Below, piece by piece: positions 12,500-22,266 of a stretch of 64,000 bases of DNA; the first letter of the stretch is position 1; each line of letters starts with the position of its first letter. The notes beneath the pieces are model-generated. The model ran no database searches and was not told the DNA's origin. It worked only from the letters and a program-made list of their open reading frames with translations. The stretch is from Prostheceraeus crozeri (Eukaryota; Platyhelminthes; Polycladida; Euryleptidae). The position numbers and the translations under genes were made by a program. Location of the stretch: NCBI GenBank assembly GCA_907163375.1, contig CAJQUW010005533.1, forward strand, positions 1,885,001-1,949,000, in the 5' to 3' direction.

Positions 12500-13431
12500 G
12501 GCCCAACATATATTTTGTAGTGATGTAAATCAACATACCACATCCAAGTCACTATCGGTGTTGAGCTAGAGCGTTTCTTTGGATGATAAACAGAACTCTT
12601 CCTCTTGTTGCTTCCGTCATTATTACGTTGAGTGTGATCAACCAAAAACATTGCATTCCTTCACAAAATTTCACTAAATATTCAGCCTCTTTTTTTACTG
12701 CAACCTTTCCATCGTTTATATATTCGATCATAATTCGTCAAACATCATTTTGGTTGTGTTAAAATACATTAACCTTCTGCAATGTTGATCAGAATTTTGT
12801 GAAAATTAGACAATGCGTTATGTCGAGACAACCATTCACTATTCCAAAATATATCCAGGTCCAAAAATCATGCCATTTAAAAGGGCATCAAAATAGCAAT
12901 CTTGTCGATATAGCCTATTGACCTTCCACGTGAGATGCTGAAGAATAATATTTTGCAGATAACTGCGTTCCTCAAAATATCTCTTTGATGCAACGCATAA
13001 TAGGAATAGGCTTGTTTATGCTATATTCAGCTACTATTCACATGCTACTATTCAGCACATGCGCATTCAATTAGGCCACAATTTGCTTTTGTTAATTTTC
13101 CATGAGATAAATAAAATCTTCCATTTTTCTGTTCACCAACCGACTATTGCTATTATGTAGACTGCAAACTGACACATCCTTATCAAGGTGCTACCAGAAA
13201 TTGTATGCTTCTATTTCCAGAAATTTGAATCTCAGTAATCATATAAAATACACCATAGCATGGTGACCTGTCATGTTTCATAATGGAAAATTGTTAATCA
13301 AAAACCTGTGAAATATCAAGATACATACTTCACGATATCCGTGTTTAGAGGTAATTATGAGAGATATCCGTGTACAGAGGTAATTATGGAAATTATTAAC
13401 CTCTCCTGAAACATATCTATAGCATGCATTA

Positions 13432-13552
13432 TAACAGATAATGGATGATTTATTTCGGTCATATAGAACTTATTATCCTCAGGCCTAGCGTCCTTCGGTT
13501 ACTAAGTTCTATAATGACCTCAAAATCATCCATTATCTATTACATAATCTAA
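13432..13552. repeat. Foldback hairpin with GC-rich loop
   Basis: Arms of about 43 bp (TAACAGATAATGGATGATT and its near complement, then a shared TATAGAACTTA block) enclose a loop of about 25 bp containing GCGTCCTTCGGT. Read on the other strand the loop gives ACCGAAGGACGC, related to the loop at 20380 (CCGAAGGACGA). Confidence 0.7.
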
Positions 13553-14275
13553 TTTCTTTGCGGTCATTGCACATAGAATATATATTCATAGATTATTTTC
13601 TAGTTGTCCCATTAAAGTATCCAGGTGAAGAAAAGTCAACTTTTCAAAGAGCAATGCAAATAGATATTTCTCCATGAACGGAAAAGTTGTGAAGCGCGGG
13701 AGATATGATTGGTCAGTGAAGTTGTGTGTTAAGTTTGAATCGAAAGATTTCCGCTACAGTCTTGTGGATGGAAGGCAGTGCAGCGACACCACATGGAGTT
13801 TTACATACCATGGTCGATCGTATATTGCACTTTCGTGTACAACACAATTTGCCCCAGGATGGCATACCTTCGCAGAAGTAAAAACTATTTGCAACCATTG
13901 TTGACTGGAAAGGCGATCACGAAGATTTCTCAACTTCGTGATCGTGTCAATGGCAAAGACTATGCGAAGGTTTACGAAGTACCGAATTACGAATGACTAG
14001 CATGTCTGGGTAGTAAAGATGGATACGTTCTCTGTCCATCGAACCGCCAACATCTGAAATTTGGTCGATGGACTGACATCACCAACGGTGGAAGAGTTCT
14101 CCTACCTATTGTCCACCATGTACAGCCATAGAAGTATATTAGTATATTGATTGAAACCAGCACTGGTGATGAAGATTTCGGAAAAGTTGTGATTGAATGG
14201 AAAAGTCATAGTTTTCCATCGTCCCCAGGATAGGATCCATGCAAAAGAAAAATAAGTATTTTATGAAGCCAAGAA

Positions 14276-14340
14276 GGGCTAGAAGATGTAGAAATCCGAG
14301 GCCGCGAAGCGGACGAGGATTTCTACGATTTTCTAGCCCG
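14276..14340. repeat. Foldback hairpin with GC-rich loop
   Basis: Arms GGGCTAGAAGATGTAGAAAT and its near complement enclose a loop containing CCGCGAAGCGGACGAGG. It lies immediately left of the palindromic MITE at 14352. Confidence 0.7.
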
Positions 14341-14695
14341 CTGGATTCATACATGGACTCCTAGATATATAACACTAGGTTATAACTTCAATATACACTA
14401 GGTGTTATACAAGGTGTTTCAAAAGTAGGCTAACAGTAGAAATTGGCCTTGAAAAGCTATGTCTTAATGCTATAGATTAATAAGCTATGTCATAATAATC
14501 TTTTTCACGATGCCACAGATAGCTAATATGCCTTGTATTCGTAAGGGGCAAAAATTCAATACTCTTTGACATCGCGTAAATCATATTAAAATATCTCATG
14601 ATCTCCAGTGTTTTCATGCCTACATATTTCACTACAACCCAATTTGAATCTATACCGATCATGAGAAGTCGAATAAATATCCAACATCTATCAAA

Positions 14696-15006
14696 AAAAA
14701 ATTATTAGGAAACCATGTAAACAAGATAGTAGTTGTTTCAGTGTTACTGCGGAGAAGGAAGAACAGCTGACATTCGAATGTCCTCCGCGCCCCTCAGCCT
14801 GGTGCACGAAGACGCTGTCGTCAACACAAGACAGGGAGGCGAAGAAGGAAGAACAGCTGACATCCAAATGTACTTCACCTTTGTTAATTCCAGCCTCCTC
14901 TTAGACCATCGTCAGAAGCTTCTGACGATGGCCTAGAGGAGGCTGAAATTAATAAAGGTATTAACATTAAAACAACTACCATTTTGTTTGCTTGGTTTCC
15001 TAACAA
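14696..15006. repeat. Nested inverted-repeat element inside the mariner
   Basis: Arms of about 45 bp (AGGAAACCATGTAAACAAGA with GTAGTTGTTTCAGTGTTA; the other arm differs at about five positions) enclose a 94-bp spaced duplication of GAAGGAAGAACAGCTGACAT (14753 and 14847) and a 25-bp-arm hairpin around CATCGTCAGAAGCTTCTGACG (14894-14944). Poly-A runs lie just outside both arms. It is probably a MITE that landed in the untranslated part of the mariner. Confidence 0.55.
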
Positions 15007-15078
15007 AAAAATGAACAAATGAATAACCAAGGCCTATTCAACATATCAAAAAATTAATCAACTTAAAGTTGCAAAAAT

Positions 15079-16143
15079 TCACGAACGCAAATGCTCAAAA
15101 TGTCCACCATGGACATCGGCACATTCTTGTAGTCTTTCGGCCACACTGTGGCACACAGTTCTGCATAAGTTCCTGTCATCACTGATCTCTTGACAGGCAT
15201 CTGTGATGTAGGAGCGGAGTTGAGAAAGTGTGTGAGGTTTTCGTCCGTACACTTTCTCCTTTACAACGCCCCAAAAGAAAAAGTCCATCGGAGTTAGATC
15301 GGGAGAGCGAGGAGGCCAAAGGATGCTACCACATCTCCCGATCCACTTTCCTGGAAAAGTGTCATTCAGATAGCTTCTGACACTCACTGCAAAATGCGCT
15401 GGTGCACCATCCTGCTGAAAGTACAGCTCATTGAAGTTGTTCAATGACTGCATCTCAGGAATCGCAAAGGATTGGAGCATTTGAAGGTACACCTCAGCCG
15501 TCACAGTTCTTTCAAAAAATACTGGCCCAATCACACCGTTGCTTGACATACCGGCCCAGACGGTTAAGCCAGGCTGGTTCAGCTCATTTGTTGATACCAT
15601 GTGCGGATTTTCAGGGAACCAGTATACACAGTTATGTCTATTTACGTGACCTGATAGTTTGAAACTGGCTTCGTCAGACCAAACTATCTTGTCAAGCAAA
15701 TCTGGGTTCTCCCGAATTTCCGACAACATGAGCACAGCAAACTGCAAGCGTCGTTCAGCATCATCCGGTAGAAGGTGCTGCAACAGTCTGGGTCGGTATG
15801 GTTTCAACTCAACTTTCCTCATCAGTCTCCAAGTAGAGCTTAGAGAAATGTCCAACTCCAATGAGGCTCTTCTTGTTGACTTCTTCGGACTTTGAACAAA
15901 TGTTTGGGCCACTAGCTCCTCGTTTGATGTTATTGAAACTGATCGAGGGCGTCCTGACTTCGGTGCATTCTCTACCGAACCGGTCTTTTCAAATTTATCT
16001 CGAATGCGATAAATAGCAAATCTTGATGGAGGATTGCTGTGAAAGGCATCTCTCCATTCCATTCGCACCTTTTCAGCATTCTTGTTTTTCCAAAAGGATT
16101 TCAAAATCCATTTTCTCTGATCATCTTTTAGATGACCTGACAT
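15079..16143 (-). CDS. Mariner-type DDD transposase, intact
   Basis: A single open frame of 354 codons, the usual size for the group. The N-terminal 60 residues are a helix-turn-helix region, followed by a GRPR motif (residues 64-67) that links to a second helix-turn-helix (SPKKSTRRASLELDIS). The catalytic aspartates are in VWSDEASF (D157), QQDGAPAH (D245) and PPRSPDLTPMDFFFWG (D282), with 36 residues between the second and third. The protein ends in the usual GGHFEHL. It cuts at both terminal repeats and inserts at TA. The start at 16143 is the first ATG and gives a full N-terminal domain. No break is visible. Confidence 0.92.
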   Translation of the reverse strand: MSGHLKDDQRKWILKSFWKNKNAEKVRMEWRDAFHSNPPSRFAIYRIRDKFEKTGSVENAPKSGRPRSVSITSNEELVAQTFVQSPKKSTRRASLELDISLSSTWRLMRKVELKPYRPRLLQHLLPDDAERRLQFAVLMLSEIRENPDLLDKIVWSDEASFKLSGHVNRHNCVYWFPENPHMVSTNELNQPGLTVWAGMSSNGVIGPVFFERTVTAEVYLQMLQSFAIPEMQSLNNFNELYFQQDGAPAHFAVSVRSYLNDTFPGKWIGRCGSILWPPRSPDLTPMDFFFWGVVKEKVYGRKPHTLSQLRSYITDACQEISDDRNLCRTVCHSVAERLQECADVHGGHFEHLRS

Positions 16144-16318
16144 GACAGAAGCAGCAAATTCAAAAAAGCTTCAAGCTTGTTTAATTCACTTCAAGTCAAA
16201 CTAACAGTGTTTGATTCAAATCAAATTAATTGAACATATCCATGTACGTAATGTCAGATTGGTGCTATATCTTGTCCATGATAGATTTCAAAATTCCTTT
16301 GCCAATGGAATGCTACTG

Positions 16319-16361
16319 CATAGACTTCTAAATGATAGTAGCAAATACTTCGAAGTCTATG
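16319..16361. repeat. 43-bp hairpin with P-like ends
   Basis: Starts CATAGACTTCTAAAT and ends ACTTCGAAGTCTATG, the same terminal sequence as the 2.1-kb P-like element. The flanks (GCTACTG and GCTCATG) agree only partly, so a target duplication is not established. Confidence 0.4.
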
Positions 16362-16570
16362 GCTCATGTTGGACTGATCATGGATATCCATCGACTGATT
16401 CAGGTGTAAATCGCCAATAGAACGGTCAACATAGATTTCCTAGGGCAAAATCAACTGTTAGCCTACTTTTGAAACACCTTGTATATCTAGGAGTCCATGA
16501 TTCATAGAATTTAGTTTACGTTCTATGGTACATTCCCCAATAAAATATCATAAATTCTGAGCGTTTAATC

Positions 16571-18702
16571 ATAGACTTCTAAATTTCTCTGGACAGATAG
16601 GTTGAAATTGGCTTATACATGATCAGGCATGGACTCCTAAATTAGACTACTTTACAAATAGACTGTCAATAAGCATAACCAACATTTTGGAGAGCAGGTT
16701 GCCTGCCAGCACAGCATGTATGTATATTTATGTACATTAGGCGTTAGGACGCATGAGCTTGCACATGCATATGCGCTAAACGCATGTGCTACACCTCCGC
16801 GTTATTTGCTAATTTTGCGATTTTTCTTCTAACAACTTTCTCAGAACTGAGGCATTTGAGATTTCATGAACAAATATCTTGCACATGGTGTTGAAAAATG
16901 TCATTGAAATTTCGGAAATATGATTCATCTACGTTTGAGCAGCGACATTTTACGAAGTAATCGGAAATGTGATGATATTCATCGATAGTCTGAGCATCGT
17001 CCTTTCATTTTTTTTAAGAAAGATACTATTTTCTTAGGCAATTATTCAGTTTCAGTCATAACTTGTATAACCTGGAAGAATGGTTTTTTCTTCGCTATTC
17101 TCACAAATAAAGTTTTTGTATGAAAATTAAAAACTATTCAGTTTGATCTCATACAATTCCCTCCAGCAAGTAATGTATAGTTGAAGCACATATGTTTGGT
17201 GGAAAAGAATTCCCATGATAAATTTTGCTCAAAAACTTTGTAGCTTCAGGATGTCGAACATTGCCAACTCACTATTTGTGACATTGCACTCACGACGAAA
17301 ATCGCATCTTTTACATTTCAGGAGTGAAGGGCAGCAAGCAACACTTATATCATCTCGATTATTAGGATTCATATTGAAATAAGTTTTTGCATGCAAACAT
17401 TCTCCTGCATACACATAATCTTCTGTGGTTGACTGCATGATAGTTTATCATCAACACTTCTCAGACTAAATCCGGAAAACTTCAATAAAGTTATTGTTTT
17501 CATTTTCTTGTCACTCTCTGTAAGGTGACGCATGGAGATAAAATAATATGCACCATTCATTTGACGTATCCAGCTAAAACCCTTCTCAATGTGATCTGGC
17601 TGTGGTTTTCTGAGCATTGGTCATTGGTCTCAGAAGAGTCTCCATCACAGGTCGGATCGCCAGATAACTGTTCAGACCTCCTTATAGAAGTAGCTGCTCA
17701 GGTTGTAAATGCTTATTGTGTTCATCATGATTGTTTTCATGAAATTGAATGCAAAGAAGGATCTCCGTATAGTTCACTTTTCTGTTCCCCCTCATTCCAG
17801 GACATTCGTAGTGTGGAAATTGGTGGCTACTCTTTTCCTCTCGAAACTGCCACTTACATGACAATATGGTCAGTGCTTCGGTTGGATCTTCCGTCCGCTG
17901 AATTCGGCTTCACGGAACTTTGTCAGCAGTCTTTCCCAAGTATTACATAATTGAATCCAATTTCGAATTTCTATTGCTGGCTGGTCATCCAGAGATTATC
18001 CAGAAGTCATCTGATTGACAACTTTGGAAAACTTGTGATAGATGATAGATACATTATGTGCTGCTTGGAATGGATTTCTCTCTGTGATAGATGTAAATAT
18101 TCGTAGATTTTTCGACAGTCAATGATGCGACGATGCTGAGGGGAAAATTTCAGCTCATAATCGTCATTTTCAGTCCATTATCGTTTTGAGATGTCAGAAA
18201 CCCAGATGAAATGGTTTCTTTCTAAATTTTAGACAAAATTGTCATAACAAGAAATCTTCACAGGACACATACTTGAAAACGTGGCCATACCGGATCGCAG
18301 CTTTGTAGTTGTTTGGAGAAGCATCTAGACAGATACAGGAATTTTGATGGCACTTCAGATCACACTGTTTCATTTCTTCAATTTTTCTTCATTGCTTGCC
18401 ATGATGATCCATGTCCTTCGTGGTAGCATTTGTCAGATTCATGGAATTGAAGGTTACACAAGACGTCACACAAGGTTGCACAAGAATGCTTAGTTGGGAT
18501 ATAATACTTTCAACTAAATCGATGCAATCACAAATTCAAATTTCTTTGTTATGCAGGCAGAGGAATGTATCTGTGTTACACCGTCATTGCATTTCGGTTA
18601 AAATTCGATCTTTTGCAACACGAATGTTGGTTGGCCTGAACATGTATAAAATGATTTCAAATTTTGCTCACCTATCTGTCCAGAGAAATTTAGAAGTCTA
18701 TG
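16571..18702 (-). mobile_element. P-like DNA transposon, 2.1 kb
   Basis: Perfect inverted termini of about 31 bp (ATAGACTTCTAAATTTCTCT... at 16571 and the complement ending at 18702). GTTTAATC lies at 16563-16570 and 18703-18710, giving an 8-bp target duplication if the first C is shared. An internal repeat of the terminus (CATGGACTCCTAAATTAG) lies at 16628. The length, 8-bp duplication and CA start fit the P superfamily, and a - strand fragment resembling the C-terminal part of P-like transposases lies inside. The remaining interior has no clear frame. Confidence 0.65.
17229..17617 (-). pseudogene. Possible P-like transposase C-terminal relic
   Basis: The frame starting at 17617 reads QPDHIEKGFSWIRQMNGAYY, then ISMRHLTES..K, then LLKFSGFSL. 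This is the pattern (acidic pair, glycine, RQ..G, S...ESEKK, LLKFS) seen before the end of P-type and related transposases. A second overlapping frame (17229-17438) continues with a cysteine cluster CCPSLLKCKRCDFRREC and NSELAMFDI, which could be the zinc-binding segment after it. A frameshift separates the two near 17400. Assignment rests on remembered family pattern plus the 8-bp duplication of the host element; no catalytic residues were located. Confidence 0.4.
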
Positions 18703-18950
18703 GTTTAATCATCAAACAATATATTTCATGTCTATGACATTAAATGAAATGTTACTAGTAATATTTCATTTAATGCTCACTAAAAGTTAAATTCAACATG
18801 CAATTATAACAATGAAAGAAAATTTACGTTGTCATTGTAACAATTAGTCAAAAGTTATGATTATCTTATTCTTCTCCCCATCTATTTCGACTCTCATCTT
18901 CTTTTCCGGTGGATTAATTTCGATTCTTTCGCTTCTTTCGGTGTTCACAA

Positions 18951-20108
18951 TTAACTTTTTGTTGATTCACTTTCACCGTGTAATACAGTTGACATTCTTT
19001 TTTCGAATACTGCTGAATCCACATAAGCGGAAGTTGCAGCCGTGCTAATGCGACCAGTCTTCTTTGAAATAACTGCCGGGGCAATGTTGGCTTCGGTCAA
19101 GCGAGTTTGTGCAGTTCTGCGCAGACTTGTATTGGTATAAAACTCTGATGGGTTCAACGATTTTAGAAGCCTTTTTGTCACATCCCTAATACTATGTACA
19201 CCTATAGGTGAGGCTTTGTACCAAACATTCGTAGCTGGATTATCGATTATTGCAAGATAGAATGCAGAATGTCCATTTTTTCCATTTGACTCAGGTCGAT
19301 GTGAGATGTACCTTTTATAGATTTCAATAGGACATTTTTCTTTATTTTCTCTTGCATATACTCTAGTACATTTGGGATCCATTCTGCAATTTTTCAGACC
19401 AAACGTTTTGTTTTTTGAAAAATGTTCTGTGTACTCCAAGTACTCGTTTCCGTCATTATCACACAACAATTTGATTTGTGAGGATTCTCCATACACAAGA
19501 TTTCTGTGCTCTTCGCCCGCTCGTAAACTAAAATGCAGACCGATGAAATAGATCAATGTGTTGATCAACTGACGTGGATTAGCCCAACCGAAACTTCCAT
19601 TGTTCCATAATAACTCTTCGTCATTGATCGTAATAATACTAGCTCTCTTCTTTTGTTGCACCAATCCAAGACGCGCAGCTTTTTTCATTTGTGCGTCTAG
19701 TACTTTCCGTGATTCAGTAAAGTCTTTATCTTTGAAAATTGATATTTGCCAGTTCATTGTATCATTGAAGTGATACTGAATAGCTGCACATATTTCCTTT
19801 TGTGTCTGTGGAGGATACATAGATCTGTCTTTGTCTGTCTTACGCATGTCACAGAAAAAATACTGAAGGCAATGGTTTAGATCAGAAGGTGTAAATTCTT
19901 CAATATCTTTCAACACTTTAGGTACATCATCAAGACGAATTTTCCATTGGTTGAACCAATTTTGGAACATTGACATTGCCCACTTGGATTTACTAATCGT
20001 ACTTTTTGATTTTGCTTCGATCAAACTTTTACTCATTTCTTCTCTTGTAGTAGCAGCAAATCGGACATTTTGAACTATTGATGAAGTTGAAAGATTTTCA
20101 CTATTCAT
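18951..20108 (-). CDS. Crypton-type tyrosine recombinase, intact
   Basis: A single frame of 385 codons in the family of Crypton recombinases and their animal descendants (the DUF3504-like domain of ZMYM2/QRICH1-type genes). Order: helical DNA-binding N-terminal half with YPPQTQKEICAAIQYHF near residue 98, KALDAQMKK-like RKVLDAQMKKAARLG near 134, ITINDEELLWNNGSFG near 159, LHFSLRAGEEHRNL with Arg 196 (first catalytic Arg), WYKASPIGVHSI near 296, TNTSLRRTAQTRL with Arg 330, and AYVDSAV with Tyr 362 as candidate nucleophile. The usual histidines are replaced (T in NTSLRR, R in TGRIS); the first replacement is shared with the broken copy at 8550, so it is a subfamily trait. No intron or stop. Could be an active Crypton or a kept gene; no element ends were found. 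Confidence 0.85.
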   Translation of the reverse strand: MNSENLSTSSIVQNVRFAATTREEMSKSLIEAKSKSTISKSKWAMSMFQNWFNQWKIRLDDVPKVLKDIEEFTPSDLNHCLQYFFCDMRKTDKDRSMYPPQTQKEICAAIQYHFNDTMNWQISIFKDKDFTESRKVLDAQMKKAARLGLVQQKKRASIITINDEELLWNNGSFGWANPRQLINTLIYFIGLHFSLRAGEEHRNLVYGESSQIKLLCDNDGNEYLEYTEHFSKNKTFGLKNCRMDPKCTRVYARENKEKCPIEIYKRYISHRPESNGKNGHSAFYLAIIDNPATNVWYKASPIGVHSIRDVTKRLLKSLNPSEFYTNTSLRRTAQTRLTEANIAPAVISKKTGRISTAATSAYVDSAVFEKRMSTVLHGESESTKS

Positions 20109-20328
20109 GATGGATGATACCGAGTTCTATGATGATAGAATTCTAAATGTTGCATTGGTATTTATATATTGTCATTGATATAATTTAAATTTTGAAAACC
20201 TCTATACATGGACTCCTAGAAATATTAATACGAGAAATTTCTAGGATAAACTCAATGTTGCATTGATCTATAAATAATAAAACCTCTAAGCAAGCCATAG
20301 ATAGCTTTTAGAACGTAAACTAAATTAT

Positions 20329-20426
20329 AATAATGACCACGTATCGGATTTCAATGGTATCAAAATTTACTCGTCCTTCGGACTCGTAAATTCTGACCAT
20401 TGAAATCCTCTACTCTGGTCATTATC
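20329..20426. repeat. Foldback hairpin with GC-rich loop
   Basis: Arms beginning ATAATGACCA and sharing GGATTTCAATGGT enclose the loop TCGTCCTTCGGACTCG. The arm ends again are locus-specific. An 18-bp block just outside the left arm (TTTTAGAACGTAAACTAAAT) is an inverted match to 16508-16527. Confidence 0.7.
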
Positions 20427-20429
20427 ATA

Positions 20430-21997
20430 CACAGATTGTCCTCTAAATCTATGACAAGTGCCCAATAACTAATGTGATTATACGAATATTTCTATGAAAA
20501 TTTATCTTGCCCTCCTGACAGAAAATATTGCCCTGTGACATTTTTCATATCATGGCATATTACTTACACAGATTTAGATGATAAACATTTTCATGGATTG
20601 TTTCATAGTTTTTCATGTCTACAAAATGACTGCTGAGGTGGTGGTTTTAGCGAGTGAGCTTTCCCCATAGATAGAGTGATGGCTCGACACGCTTATGGAC
20701 TGTGCATGCGTTTTCAGTTTACTTTCTTTTTCAAATTCAACTCATCATGAAGCTCTAGAAGTCTGTATACGAATTCTTTCTCAGGTGCCAAACCAGGAGT
20801 TCTAAATTACTATGACCTCGGAATCGCAGGCCTCTGTGTCGAGAAAAGTTCAGGGATAATAACCTTTGTCTTAATTTTCACAACTTATTTTTAAATTATT
20901 CTGTGCATTAGATAGTTGCGTGTCATAAGATTAATTCTAATAATCATTCAAAAGTTGATTTATTCTGCGTGACAAAAAAATCTTACCACTTAGAATTATA
21001 GGAACCATTATTTTCATGAATGAAGTAGCATCAAACTATCCCTTTAAATGATAAAAATTTATTTCATGCATCTCTAGCAACCTGCATGCCCCCCAGTATT
21101 AATACAAGCTCAGATTCTATTGTTCACACCATTTTAATCATTTCGCTTGTGTTCGAGACCTGTAACATATTCATTCATACGGGAAAGCTATCTTATAAAT
21201 TCACTACAGTTCAGAAAGTTATTGAGAGGTATGCGTACAGCATGTCTGTAAGACTCAAATCCCGCTTCTGACAAATTCAGTTCGTCGATATGCAGTTCTA
21301 ACGCAACAGTTGATACCAGCAGCAGATTTCTAGCCTATTGTTAGATATAAAACGCTCTGAAACCGATGTTTCTTCGCTGCAATCATCAGCTTTCGGTATG
21401 TGACTCAATTTGTTTTCTTTGGTATTTTGGATTCTTTCCTGTTTTATAACTTTTCTTCTTCACACCAACGCATCCACCAATTTCTAGCAGCTAGTCTGCA
21501 TGTGCATGCGATGCATCCAATTCTCTACAAGCAATTTTAGCATGTGTTACGTCCACAGCGAATCATTCCAATAGCCACACATTTCGCGAATTCATCTTTG
21601 TGCCCCATCACGCTGTCACGACTTCTGTCAGAAAGACAGAAAATTTTGCAATTATGCGATGTTTAAACTTATTCAAACGTTGATCCTATGTAAGAGGATG
21701 AACGATATCTTCATATGGCTATCCTAGAGAGGGCACATAGAAATTTGTCAGAGAGTAAGATTGACTTAGAAATTTAACAGCGCTGCCATTGATTAGTAAT
21801 GATAAGTGTTAAGTTTTTCTGTCAGGCAGTATAATTGCAGTATGAAGTAAAATGCAGCGTATGGTGCGTTCAATGTTCAATGTCTCAACAGAATTCAACC
21901 AGATGGTACTTTTCCAAAATCGTAGTTTGATTTCTAGTTAGAATTCACAACTTACTCCTACGAGTATATGATATGCTGAAACTGCTTATATTTCCAG
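20430..21997. other. No gene recognised
   Basis: Probably intron or upstream sequence of the acetyl-CoA synthetase gene. No upstream exon of that gene could be recognised here. The stretch ends in the acceptor TTATATTTCCAG at 21986-21997. Confidence 0.45.
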
Positions 21998-22266
21998 AAA
22001 TGTTTCCTATCAATGGAAGAGCGGACGTGATCATTGGTGGGATAACTTAATGAATGAATGTTCTGGAGACGATTGTCCGGTGGTTTGGATGGGTGCTGAA
22101 GAGCCACTTTTTATGTTGTACACAAGTGGTAGTACAGGCAAGCCTAAGGGAGTAATGCACACTGTTGGAGGTTACATGATATACACGGCAACAACCTTCA
22201 AATATGTTTTTGATCATCAGCCGTCTGACATTTATTGGTGTACTGCAGATATCGGCTGGATTACTG
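21998..22266 (+). CDS. ACSS2: Acetyl-CoA synthetase exon (AMP-binding P-loop)
   Basis: An internal exon of 269 bp between acceptor TTTCCAG and donor GTAAGT. It encodes [18 protein letters not shown], then [13 protein letters not shown], then the adenylate-forming signature [18 protein letters not shown], and ends [11 protein letters not shown]. This enzyme converts acetate, ATP and CoA to acetyl-CoA. The FKYVFD and IGWITG surroundings fit the cytosolic ACSS2 type better than mitochondrial ACSS1. The exon enters with one base of a codon and leaves with one base, and the leaving phase matches the exon at 37998. Translating from the ATG at 22050 would drop 17 residues that belong to the family, so it is not a gene start. 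Confidence 0.92.

Larger units (their letters stand above)
12508..14343. other. No gene recognised; one foldback hairpin
   Basis: The first 150 bp (to about 12651) carry an open - strand frame rich in Lys/Arg/Ser that ends at the hAT duplication; it may be the displaced 5' side of the recombinase remnant at 8550-9168, but no motif proves it. A two-unit 32-bp tandem (GATATCCGTGT...) lies at 13336-13390. The rest is AT-rich without coding signal, apart from the hairpins listed separately. Confidence 0.5.
14410..16481 (-). mobile_element. Tc1/mariner-type transposon, apparently complete
   Basis: Terminal inverted repeats of about 22 bp, starting CAAGGTGTTTCAAAAGTAGG, are flanked on both sides by TA (14408-14409 and 16482-16483), the duplication made by Tc1/mariner elements. 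The transposase gene reads on the - strand. The 670 bp between the left end and the transposase stop hold a nested inverted-repeat element (14696-15006). The 340 bp right of the start codon hold a 43-bp hairpin (16319-16361). With a whole reading frame and intact ends this is a candidate for an active or recently active copy. Confidence 0.9.
14352..16498. mobile_element. P-like palindromic MITE split by a mariner
   Basis: The left half (14352-14407) starts CATGGACTCCTAGATATA and the right half (16484-16498) ends TATATCTAGGAGTCCAT. Without the mariner at 14410-16481 the two halves make a near-perfect palindrome of about 75 bp. GATTCATA occurs at 14344-14351 and 16499-16506, an 8-bp target duplication. 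The ends match the CATAGA/CATGGA family of the larger element at 16571-18702. It is noncoding and depends on a transposase made elsewhere. Confidence 0.75.

Noticed and set aside
13336-13390. Two-unit tandem of GATATCCGTGT...
   Set aside because: A simple local duplication with no further units.
17525-17950. 141-codon + strand frame inside the P-like element
   Set aside because: Lies opposite the transposase-like relic and shows no recognisable motif; probably a chance frame.
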